Shown here piece after piece: positions 16,927-23,684 of a DNA stretch of 33,608 nucleotides. Under the pieces are notes generated by a model, which did no database searches, was not told where the DNA came from, and saw nothing but the letters and a program-made list of their open reading frames with translations. Each line of letters opens with the position of its first letter. Position 1 is the stretch's first letter. Location: positions 1 to 33,608 of the IMG/VR virus record IMGVR_UViG_3300025133_000380; one strand, given 5' to 3'. The DNA comes from a virus. A program made the position numbers and the translations under genes.

Positions 16927-17754
16927 TTAGTCTTTCTCGAACTGCTCGTAGTTAAAATCCCACAATTCTTTTTCTAAGCCTTTCATAATTAAAGTGTAGA
17001 CCGCCTCTTCAATCGCTGATCTAGTGGCATAACCAACAGCTTCATTCTGACTGTATCCTGTCTCTACTTCAACGAGTTCCGTGCCTAATTCAACGAAACG
17101 AAACACATCTCGACTGACACCCGCACTCAATATTGTTTTACTCACCATACAGTTTATCATAACTTCCCCTGTTTGCACAAGAACTGCTCTTAAAGAAACT
17201 GTAATCTCATCTTTGCGCCATTGGTTGCTTGAACCGATTCCTAAGTATCTAGCTCCGTTTCCACCTGTTTCCACATTGGTGTCATACTGAACTATTCCTC
17301 CTTCTATAAGGATACCTGCGAAGAGTAACGGTTTTAGCGTATTCCCGTTTTCTCCGTTATATGTTTTTCTAGTGTTTTTTATAAGTTGTCTTTCTTTAGT
17401 TAATGCGTCTAAGTTTTTTCTTTCTACTACCGCAAACCAATTTCCTTTTCCCGCACTTCTTAAAGCGTCTATAAGATAGTTATCTGCTCCTTGTGTGACC
17501 GCTGTACTAAATAAAGCCATCTTTTGAGAACTTTTCCTTTGTCCTGTTAAATCTTGAAAACTGTAGACAGCAACAACTGCTTTTTGCATAGGTGGGGGAA
17601 GCTTTTCTAGTTTTGTTTGTGTTGGTCTAACTGTTTCTGGTTCTTCACTACACTCTAACCAACTAATACAACCTGTGTGACCAACAGGCGCAAGACTAGC
17701 ACACCCCTGTAGTATTGAAAATACTAAAACTAAATACCACAATCTTCTGAACAT
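16927..17754 (-). CDS. csgG: CsgG, curli secretion pore lipoprotein
   Basis: A 275-residue lipoprotein: signal peptide with LQGC lipobox (Cys18). The body matches CsgG, the nonameric outer-membrane channel that exports curlin subunits. VAVYSFQDLTGQ, FSTAVTQGADNYLIDALRS, VVERKNLDALTKERQLI, GARYLGIGSS, SKTILS and DVFRFVE all align with E. coli CsgG from memory. In the constriction loop the Phe (E. coli Phe56) is kept as Phe82. The Tyr51 and Asn55 positions are not conserved and the loop appears one residue longer, so pore selectivity may differ. The membrane hairpins are full length, so no truncation is apparent. The gene overlaps csgF by 25 nt. Confidence 0.93.
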   Translation of the reverse strand: MFRRLWYLVLVFSILQGCASLAPVGHTGCISWLECSEEPETVRPTQTKLEKLPPPMQKAVVAVYSFQDLTGQRKSSQKMALFSTAVTQGADNYLIDALRSAGKGNWFAVVERKNLDALTKERQLIKNTRKTYNGENGNTLKPLLFAGILIEGGIVQYDTNVETGGNGARYLGIGSSNQWRKDEITVSLRAVLVQTGEVMINCMVSKTILSAGVSRDVFRFVELGTELVEVETGYSQNEAVGYATRSAIEEAVYTLIMKGLEKELWDFNYEQFEKD

Positions 17755-18263
17755 ATTCCAAATATACCTATGGGTATAACAATAGTTGTGATATTACCGT
17801 CTGCGTCTATTACTGTTAGTGTTATGTTTATACCATCGTTTACAAAAGTTATTACACTACCTTCTAATTCTATGCTTCCTCCTGTTCCGCCACCCTCGGA
17901 GTTAAACAGGCTTTCTGCGATGTCTCTAGACAATTGACTATAGATCCTGCTTTCTAAGTTTCTTAAAAACTTGGCGAGTGTTGTGTTTTCTGCTTCTCTT
18001 TCTGCTTCTTTTAAAGCGTCTTCAACTTTTTGTGCTTCTTCGTCTCTTCTTGTTTTTTCTTGTTCATCAATTGTTAGGTAATGCGAAGAAGTACCTACAC
18101 CACTAAAACTGGGGCTTTTAAACTCATGTACTATTTCATCTGCAAAAACTTTATTGTGTATAACAACAACCAACACCACAATCAATATGGATGAAAAATA
18201 AAGCAACGCTATTGGTTCTCTATGTCTTTTTATTTCTTGTGGGTTTGTTTTCTTTATTTTCAT
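17730..18263 (-). CDS. csgF: CsgF-like curli assembly factor
   Basis: A 177-residue exported protein. A long basic N-terminus and a hydrophobic core end at VFA, with predicted cleavage after about residue 41. The mature N-terminus HEFKSPSFSG corresponds to the CsgF segment (FRNPNFGG in E. coli) that threads into the CsgG barrel. A charged helix (about 65-95), LESRIYSQLSRDIAESLF and a beta-rich tail (VNDGINITLTVIDADGNITT) match the rest of CsgF. It is larger than E. coli CsgF by a charged helical insertion and a C-terminal Cys pair (CSEDC). In the family it couples the CsgG pore to surface nucleation. The start overlaps the upstream membrane gene by 44 nt. Confidence 0.85.
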   Translation of the reverse strand: MKIKKTNPQEIKRHREPIALLYFSSILIVVLVVVIHNKVFADEIVHEFKSPSFSGVGTSSHYLTIDEQEKTRRDEEAQKVEDALKEAEREAENTTLAKFLRNLESRIYSQLSRDIAESLFNSEGGGTGGSIELEGSVITFVNDGINITLTVIDADGNITTIVIPIGIFGICSEDCGI

Positions 18264-18489
18264 CTTCTTTTAATTGTAAAACAGTATTCACTTTTTCTTT
18301 TAATCTTATCATATCTTGATCTAAAAGACGTAATTGGTCAGTTAATCTTATAATGGTGTTTTTCATTTCCTCTACGGCTGGGTCTATTACTTTCGTAATG
18401 GTTTGCCAAACAAAATAAACAAAGTATCCCAGACCGACAACCATAACCACAGGAAAACCGAAGTCCGACACCAATTGGACTATGTCCAC
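18220..18489 (-). CDS. Small membrane protein with coiled coil (paralogue 2)
   Basis: An 89-residue protein from a GTG start with AGGAG 6 bases upstream; the GTG overlaps the preceding stop (TAGTG). One membrane segment (FPVVMVVGLGYFVYFVW) leads to a coiled coil (about 35-75) and a K/N-rich tail. The N-terminus pattern MD-I/V-...-L-...-G-F/L-PV-...-YF is shared with the gene directly before it, so the two look like diverged tandem duplicates. Topology resembles small phage holin-like or BhlA-like proteins. It overlaps csgF by 44 nt and so may be co-translated with it. Function unknown. Confidence 0.6.
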   Translation of the reverse strand: MDIVQLVSDFGFPVVMVVGLGYFVYFVWQTITKVIDPAVEEMKNTIIRLTDQLRLLDQDMIRLKEKVNTVLQLKEDENKENKPTRNKKT

Positions 18490-18782
18490 TAATCTCTCCT
18501 AGCGTCTATCTTCCCATCTTCTACAAAATTTTCTGCTCTTGCGATCCTGTCTAAATCAGGGGGTATACCTAAAGCCGAAGAAACGCTTGTGTCTATTCTA
18601 ATAATATCATTATTCATAATAGAGGCTCTAGTGATGAGCATTTTAGAAATTCCTTGGATAGTTTTAATCTCTGAAACAAGATTTCCCATCAGTTGTTTCA
18701 TGATGAGAAAAATAAAATATGCCATTATAAGACCTCCCGCCACAGGAAGTCCTAGTTCAGCTATTAAAGCAAAAACATCCAC
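18489..18782 (-). CDS. Small membrane protein with helical tail (paralogue 1)
   Basis: A 97-residue protein from a GTG start that overlaps the preceding stop (TAGTG), with AAGGAAG upstream. One membrane segment (LPVAGGLIMAYFIFLIM) is followed by a helical region with I/M/S heptad-like spacing and a charged C-terminus. It resembles the following gene at the N-terminus and in topology. Placement next to oxygenase, membrane and lysis genes suggests a holin-like or envelope role. No named family recognised. Confidence 0.6.
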   Translation of the reverse strand: MDVFALIAELGLPVAGGLIMAYFIFLIMKQLMGNLVSEIKTIQGISKMLITRASIMNNDIIRIDTSVSSALGIPPDLDRIARAENFVEDGKIDARRD

Positions 18783-19177
18783 TATTCACTTCCTTCGCCT
18801 TTAAAACTTTTAGAAGAACCAGAAGTGCCAGCGTATAAACCAAACCATGCTGCTCCTGCTCCAACAATAATACTTATAAGACCTGATTGCTCAAGACTTG
18901 GCTCGGGAAGATCCATAAACCACATTGTTGAATAGTAGAGTAAGAATATATAAACACTTAAGAAAACTCTAGGAAATATCCTCCATGAATCCACTGCTTG
19001 AGCTAAATGAATCCATCTTTGATGGGGGTTTACATTTGTTGCGTCTTCTAGTGTTCTGACCTGATCTTTAAGGTCTGAGATTTCTCGGACCATGTCCATA
19101 AACTTGTTGAGATCCATCTCAACTTCGTTTCTGTCCATGTCTCCACCAAATCGACTTGATGGATCATTGTTGCTCAT
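18782..19177 (-). CDS. Two-span membrane protein, holin-like candidate
   Basis: A 131-residue protein starting at ATG 19177, overlapping the upstream stop by four bases (ATGA). The first ~65 residues are charged with a coiled segment (KFMDMVREISDLKDQVRTLE). Two membrane helices follow (about 70-87, VFLSVYIFLLYYSTMWF, and about 101-115, ISIIVGAGAAWFGLY), then a short Ser/Gly/Lys tail. I have an impression of similar proteins in marine podovirus genomes, but cannot name a family. It could be the holin needed by the signal-less lysozyme, though several small membrane proteins here compete for that role. Confidence 0.6.
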   Translation of the reverse strand: MSNNDPSSRFGGDMDRNEVEMDLNKFMDMVREISDLKDQVRTLEDATNVNPHQRWIHLAQAVDSWRIFPRVFLSVYIFLLYYSTMWFMDLPEPSLEQSGLISIIVGAGAAWFGLYAGTSGSSKSFKGEGSE

Positions 19178-19365
19178 CGTTTTTTACGAGAAGACTTTTT
19201 CTTAGCTTGGGTCTTTTTAACAGCAACTTTTTTATAAGCCTCATTTACATCTGGGGTAGACTTATCGTCTGCTTTATAATGACCTTTAGCTGTTCTGGCT
19301 CTTACGGTTTTTTCTTCATATCCAAGAAAAGTTGTTTTGAACCAGTTAGTTAATCCAATAGCCAT
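19174..19365 (-). CDS. Small lysine-rich protein
   Basis: I chose ATG 19365 (63 residues, beginning MAIGLTNWFKTTFLGY) because CAGGT lies about 8 bases upstream; the frame continues farther but without a ribosome site. The N-terminus is amphipathic and the last ~25 residues are a run of Lys/Ser/Arg/Ala. Such tails usually bind nucleic acid or acidic surfaces. It overlaps the next start by four bases. Function unknown. Confidence 0.5.
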   Translation of the reverse strand: MAIGLTNWFKTTFLGYEEKTVRARTAKGHYKADDKSTPDVNEAYKKVAVKKTQAKKKSSRKKR

Positions 19366-19366
19366 G

Positions 19367-19540
19367 TTATTTACCTGCCTTGTCTTTTGCCTTACCGATA
19401 TTAAATGCGCATAGATCAATTAGCTTGTAAAGTTTACCAATCCATACATCATCTTTAGGGGTGGGTGTGACGGCAGCGATAATGCTACTCACACTAATAA
19501 TTGCCATAATTATTGCAATCGTGTTTGCAAATATTTCCAT
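19367..19540 (-). CDS. 57-residue single-span membrane protein
   Basis: ATG 19540 overlaps the oxygenase stop (TAATG), with GAGGT nearby, giving 57 residues. One membrane segment (NTIAIIMAIISVSSIIAAV) is followed by a PTPKDDVW turn and a basic helical tail. The PTPKDD-x-W motif after a helix recurs in small phage membrane proteins in my recollection. It lies in the cluster of small membrane genes before the curli block, so holin or antiholin is a reasonable guess. Confidence 0.6.
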   Translation of the reverse strand: MEIFANTIAIIMAIISVSSIIAAVTPTPKDDVWIGKLYKLIDLCAFNIGKAKDKAGK

Positions 19541-20250
19541 TATTGTACCTCTTCTATTTCTGTTGGTTGTTCTTGAATATCCCAGCAATTAAGATTAGAG
19601 GCGACAGTTCTTCTTTCGCCTTTTCCCTTAAAAGGATACACCATATGTTGCAACCAAGAGGGAAAAACCAACAACTTTCCTACTTCTGGTTGCATAACAA
19701 AAGATTGCGGAGGTCGCAGTCTCTCTGTGTTCATCAGTTCGTTTCTGCCGTAATTAAAAGCTATATACCCATCACAATCACCAGACGAATTGTATAAAGA
19801 GTAGTTACCATCGCCAGCAGTTGGTTGGTCTAGTATCTGTTGCGGAACCTTAGTCCAGCTAGTTGTCGATATACCCATAATGGTTTTAGTGCCGTGATCG
19901 TGTATAGGGTTATAGTCACCTTCGTAACTGTGCACTGACCAAGTTTCATCAACCGCTACGGCTTTGGGTGCTTTTAACATTGTTCCAATATTCTGAGAGA
20001 AGAAATTAATATAATCTGCCCCCAAGCCACATATAAAATTCGTGTATTCTTTTACTCTTGGATCATCATTATCCAGAAGTAATTGTTCACCTTGTGCTAT
20101 TTGCCCAACTAAAGTGTCAGCTAATGATTTTTTATTTTTATCCTCAACATATTCATCCAGGTAATCATTTAACTCCTCAACCATACTCTCTGGCATTTGT
20201 GTCTCCATGACATAGACACTAGGCATGTTGTGCACCGTTACTTCAGCCAT
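19540..20250 (-). CDS. Putative 2OG-Fe(II) oxygenase
   Basis: A 236-residue protein with the pattern of phage 2-oxoglutarate/Fe(II)-dependent oxygenases of the double-stranded beta-helix fold. NPIHDHG (His117-Asp118-His119) gives the first metal ligands. FPSWLQHMVYPF (His202) gives the distal His, and GERRTVASNLN supplies the Arg (213/214) expected to bind 2OG. WSVHSY and the hydrophobic strands around them fit the core. Enzymes of this type hydroxylate protein, nucleic-acid or small-molecule substrates; nothing here shows which. It sits between fibre and membrane genes, abutting a 106-residue structural gene by two bases. Related proteins are frequent in marine phages. Confidence 0.75.
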   Translation of the reverse strand: MAEVTVHNMPSVYVMETQMPESMVEELNDYLDEYVEDKNKKSLADTLVGQIAQGEQLLLDNDDPRVKEYTNFICGLGADYINFFSQNIGTMLKAPKAVAVDETWSVHSYEGDYNPIHDHGTKTIMGISTTSWTKVPQQILDQPTAGDGNYSLYNSSGDCDGYIAFNYGRNELMNTERLRPPQSFVMQPEVGKLLVFPSWLQHMVYPFKGKGERRTVASNLNCWDIQEQPTEIEEVQ

Positions 20251-20252
20251 TT

Positions 20253-20573
20253 CTAGCTAGAAGGTACTGCAAAGTCTTGGTCTGGTACTGCTGGTGTAGC
20301 GGGATTAGTAATTACTGAATCCACTTGACTCGCAAAGACTGCATCCCATTGTGATACAGGACACATTGCGGTCAAAGCTGCCAGATTAAACGAGCTTTTA
20401 GCTGCTGCGGTGAAATCACCATCGGCTGCTACGGCTTGATGACTGAATACAGACTTGTAATAAGTCGCATCGCCTTCTTTGTCGTTCTCGTAAGTCATTT
20501 CTAAATCCCACATTTGAGCCTTACTAGACTTCACATGGGGAATAGATTTGGTTAGCTTTTTTGTTACTGCCAT
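20253..20573 (-). CDS. Unknown 106-residue phage protein
   Basis: A 106-residue soluble protein starting at ATG 20573, two bases after the fibre gene stop. It has a basic N-terminus, a mixed alpha/beta middle (AQMWDLEMTYENDKEGD, TYYKSVFSHQAV) and a Pro/Ala-rich tail. No membrane segment or catalytic motif is visible. Its place right after the fibre could fit a fibre chaperone or attachment protein, but that is speculation. Confidence 0.5.
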   Translation of the reverse strand: MAVTKKLTKSIPHVKSSKAQMWDLEMTYENDKEGDATYYKSVFSHQAVAADGDFTAAAKSSFNLAALTAMCPVSQWDAVFASQVDSVITNPATPAVPDQDFAVPSS

Positions 20574-20575
20574 TT

Positions 20576-23500
20576 TTATTCCTCTATTTTAGATTTTAAT
20601 TCCTCAACTTGCGCTGAGAGTTCTTTTACTGCGTTTACTAAGTACCAAGTAAGGTTATCGGGGTCAACCGAATAACACCCTGTTGATTCTTGTTTAACGA
20701 CATCGGGTAAAACTTCCATAATTTCTTGTGCAATTACACCAAGTTGTGTGCCTTCTTTACCTATAGCTGCACTCTGCGGGAGTTCCTCATCAACTTCTTC
20801 TGGTAAACGATATTCAAAGTTTCTTACACGAATTTGATTAATCTTTTCAAGTCCATCGTTATTATCTTCTATATTCTTTTTGATTCGTCTGTCAGATGTG
20901 GTTGACCACGATGCAGAGTTATTACCCGCATAAACACCACCACCTATAGGATTAATAAAACCAGTTTGTGATCCTTTACCTGTGGTGTTATATCCAATTA
21001 CTATCTCATAATTGTTATCATCAGCAGAAGGAGCAGCACTCATTCCTAGATATATTCCACCCGTTCCTTCCACAATATTAGCCCCAGAATCATAACCCAC
21101 ACAGGTGTGCCTAACTCCAGTTGTAATACTTGTACCAGCGAATGTCCCAACTCCTGTGTTGTATTCACCTGTGGTGTTTGCTAATAATGCTCTTCTTCCG
21201 AATGCAGCGTTGTAAGAAGCAGTGGTGTTATTACCTAAAGCATTTTCTCCTACACCTGTATTATAGTTTCCAGTGGTGTTTGCCCCCATAGCATTTTCAC
21301 CCATTGCCACTATTTCACCACCCGTTGTATTGGCATCCAGGCATTGTCTGCCAACCGCAACATTACCTGTACCTGTGGTGTTTGCTACTAAAGCATCATA
21401 ACCAATTGCTGTGTTGTTACTTGCGGTTGTATTCGCCAATAAAGCACGAGCTCCTAATGCTACATTTTTATCTCCTGTCGTGTTAGCACCTAAAGCACCA
21501 TCTCCTATAGCAGTGTTTTCTTCTCCGTCGGTAAGAGCATCAAGACAATTAGCGCCGACCGCTACGTTGTTTCCGCCCGTTGTGGCACTTGTTAAAGCAC
21601 CATAACCTACGCCTACGTTGTTTGAGCCTGTGGTGTTAGCATCTAGTGAATTAGCACCGACTGCCGTATTATAAGCACCTGTGGTGTTTGCCATTCCAGC
21701 CGTTCTACCAACAGCTACATTATATTGACCTGTGGTGTTTGCTTTAAGTGCTTCTCTACCAACGGCAGTGTTGTAGTTCGCAGTAGTGTTTGCTCCTAGA
21801 GCATCATAACCCACTGCAACATTCTGACCAGCTGTTGTATTGGCATCTAGGGCATTATTACCAATTGCTACGTTTTGTTCACCTGTGGTGTTTGCGTTTA
21901 AAGAATTATAACCAACTGCGGTGTTGTTTGAAGCTGTTGTTGTTGCCTGTAAAGCACCACCACCTAGTCCTGTGTTATAACTACCTGTAGTCGCAGTTCT
22001 TAATGAGTTAATACCTAAAGAAGTGTTTTCACCACCTGTAGTTATAGCCAAACTTGAATCGTGTCCTATCGCTGTGTTTCCAGCACCAGTTGTATTTGCC
22101 GTTAAAGCATCATCGCCTACAGCCACGTTTGTGTTGCCAGTTGTATTTGCTGCTAGTGCGTCTTTACCTACAGCAGTGTTGCTTGTACCTGTGGTGTTTG
22201 CTGTTAAAGCTGAATAACCGACTGCTGTGTTGTTATCGGCTGTGGTATTTGCTCCTAAAGCACTTCTGCCTAATGCAGTGTTTGATGTGCCTGTGGTATT
22301 AGCATCAAGAGAATAAGCACCAAATGCTGCATTATTTGAAGCAGTAGTATTTGCTGTCATTGCGTTTAGACCAAAAGCTGCATTACCAGCACCTGTGGTG
22401 TTTGCATCTAAAGAATTATGCCCTACGGCTGTGTTTGAATCGCCTGTGGTATTCGCTCCCATAGAATTATAACCAAGAGCAGTATTTTCTGAACCTGTGG
22501 TATTAGCATCAAGAGAATAAGCACCAACAGCTACATTTGCTGTTCCTGTGGTGTTTTCTTTTAAAGCAATGTACCCAAGTGCTGTGTTATTTGATGCTGT
22601 TGTGCTTGCTGTTAATGCACCCTTACCAACCACAACATTGTAATTACCTGTGGTGATAGCATCTCCAGCATCCTTTCCTATAGCTATGTTGTGTGCGCCT
22701 GTGGTTATTGCTCCACCTGCATCTTTACCAATTCCTATATTATTAGAACCTGTGGTGACTGCATCTAGGGCATTAGCTCCAACGGCAACATTATTTGCAC
22801 CTGTCGTGTTTGCTGTTAAAGCTGTATAGCCAACTGCGGTGTTACTGTCTGCTGTGGTGTTAGCATTTAAGGCTTGATAACCAACCGCTACATTTGATGT
22901 TCCCGTTGTATTTGTAAATAAAGCTGACCTTCCAACAGCAACGTTGTTGTCTGCTGTTGTGTTTGAACTAAGCGCAGATTTACCAAGAGCAACATTTGAA
23001 TCACCCGTTGTATTAGCATCTAGTGAATCTGCTCCCACTGCGACATTTCCAGCCCCTGTTGTGTTTACACCCATTGCAACATCGCCCACTGCAACATTGT
23101 CCGATCCTGTGGTGACTGCATCCATTGCAGAATCACCTATGGCTACGTTATCCGTTCCTGTCGTAATTGCTGTACCGAGTGCGCCAGAACCCAGTCCGAC
23201 ATTTCCTGTACCAGAAGTCATAGCCAATACGTCTGTTACTGCTGCACCTGAACCTGCGCCATCCGCAACAAGCATTTTAATACTGCCATTGGGTATAACT
23301 ACATTTGATCCTGTTCCCTGTGAAATTGTTACTGTAGCTCCTGCACTGTTTTTAATAACCCAACACTTATTAACTGTGTTGGGGGCTAAAGTTACAGTAC
23401 ATGCTTGTGATAAAGAACCTGTAAGCGTAAGTGCCATTGCTCTAGCAGCATCACTTGCCCCATCTTGCATCGTAATAGTTGCCGTAGAAGCATCGGATAG

Positions 23501-23632
23501 TGCTTCCGAACCGCTACCAAAGGCTTCTGCAATAAGTTCGAGATTTGTATTAGTTGTTGTTCCCCAAGTTCCACTACCGTCTCCAGTAGCCATCTCGTTT
23601 AATCTTAGGTCATTAACGTATGTGCTTGCCAT
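20576..23632 (-). CDS. Tail fibre with YadA-like head repeats and S74 self-cleaving chaperone
   Basis: A 1018-residue adhesin. Residues 1-140 form an N-terminal module (TYVNDLRLNEMATGDGSGTW) recurring in marine phage fibres and likely attaching to the tail. Residues about 141-871 are some 43 imperfect 17-residue repeats of the kind (x)NTAVGxxALxANTTG, resembling the left-handed beta-roll head repeats of trimeric autotransporter adhesins, so a trimeric stalk is expected. The C-terminal ~110 residues are a peptidase S74 intramolecular chaperone. SDRRIKKNI gives Ser913 and, five residues later, Lys918, matching the catalytic dyad spacing of endosialidase; the family cleaves itself off after trimerisation. 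GVIAQEIMEVLPDVV and a final coiled coil are also typical. It probably recognises the host surface. Confidence 0.88.
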   Translation of the reverse strand: MASTYVNDLRLNEMATGDGSGTWGTTTNTNLELIAEAFGSGSEALSDASTATITMQDGASDAARAMALTLTGSLSQACTVTLAPNTVNKCWVIKNSAGATVTISQGTGSNVVIPNGSIKMLVADGAGSGAAVTDVLAMTSGTGNVGLGSGALGTAITTGTDNVAIGDSAMDAVTTGSDNVAVGDVAMGVNTTGAGNVAVGADSLDANTTGDSNVALGKSALSSNTTADNNVAVGRSALFTNTTGTSNVAVGYQALNANTTADSNTAVGYTALTANTTGANNVAVGANALDAVTTGSNNIGIGKDAGGAITTGAHNIAIGKDAGDAITTGNYNVVVGKGALTASTTASNNTALGYIALKENTTGTANVAVGAYSLDANTTGSENTALGYNSMGANTTGDSNTAVGHNSLDANTTGAGNAAFGLNAMTANTTASNNAAFGAYSLDANTTGTSNTALGRSALGANTTADNNTAVGYSALTANTTGTSNTAVGKDALAANTTGNTNVAVGDDALTANTTGAGNTAIGHDSSLAITTGGENTSLGINSLRTATTGSYNTGLGGGALQATTTASNNTAVGYNSLNANTTGEQNVAIGNNALDANTTAGQNVAVGYDALGANTTANYNTAVGREALKANTTGQYNVAVGRTAGMANTTGAYNTAVGANSLDANTTGSNNVGVGYGALTSATTGGNNVAVGANCLDALTDGEENTAIGDGALGANTTGDKNVALGARALLANTTASNNTAIGYDALVANTTGTGNVAVGRQCLDANTTGGEIVAMGENAMGANTTGNYNTGVGENALGNNTTASYNAAFGRRALLANTTGEYNTGVGTFAGTSITTGVRHTCVGYDSGANIVEGTGGIYLGMSAAPSADDNNYEIVIGYNTTGKGSQTGFINPIGGGVYAGNNSASWSTTSDRRIKKNIEDNNDGLEKINQIRVRNFEYRLPEEVDEELPQSAAIGKEGTQLGVIAQEIMEVLPDVVKQESTGCYSVDPDNLTWYLVNAVKELSAQVEELKSKIEE
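21020..23212 (-). repeat. About 43 imperfect 51-bp coding repeats in the fibre gene
   Basis: The DNA encodes about 43 consecutive 17-residue units, nearly all ending ANTTG, ANTTA or AITTG. Units diverge at synonymous and variable codons, so identical runs are short. Several pairs are close (for example units ending SLDANTTG). There are no spacers, so it is not a CRISPR array. Copy number may vary by recombination, changing fibre length. Confidence 0.9.
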
Positions 23633-23655
23633 TTTTTAATCCTCTTGCTATATTG

Positions 23656-23684
23656 ATTATATACTTTTTTTCTATAAAAGTTAA
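23656..23684 (-). promoter_or_regulatory. Candidate sigma70-like promoter for the fibre gene
   Basis: On the minus strand a TTAACT box (23684-23679) is followed 17 bases later by a perfect TATAAT (23661-23656). The upstream box overlaps the stop of the 253-residue gene. Transcription would start near 23649, just before the GAGGAT ribosome site and ATG 23632. No other junction nearby has such a pair. This is a sequence match only. Confidence 0.4.

Noticed and set aside
12683-18263. The curli-like block might be a piece of bacterial chromosome misassembled into the phage.
   Set aside because: Both borders overlap flanking phage genes within codons, the strand is unbroken, and virion genes lie on both sides. 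Base composition looks similarly AT-rich by eye.
21020-23212. The regular 51-bp repeats could be a CRISPR array.
   Set aside because: The repeats are contiguous, imperfect, have no spacers and encode 17-residue protein units in one open frame.
22944-23639. A 231-residue open frame on the plus strand opposite the fibre gene.
   Set aside because: It is a mirror of the low-complexity fibre repeats, has no ribosome site, and no other plus-strand gene exists in the window.
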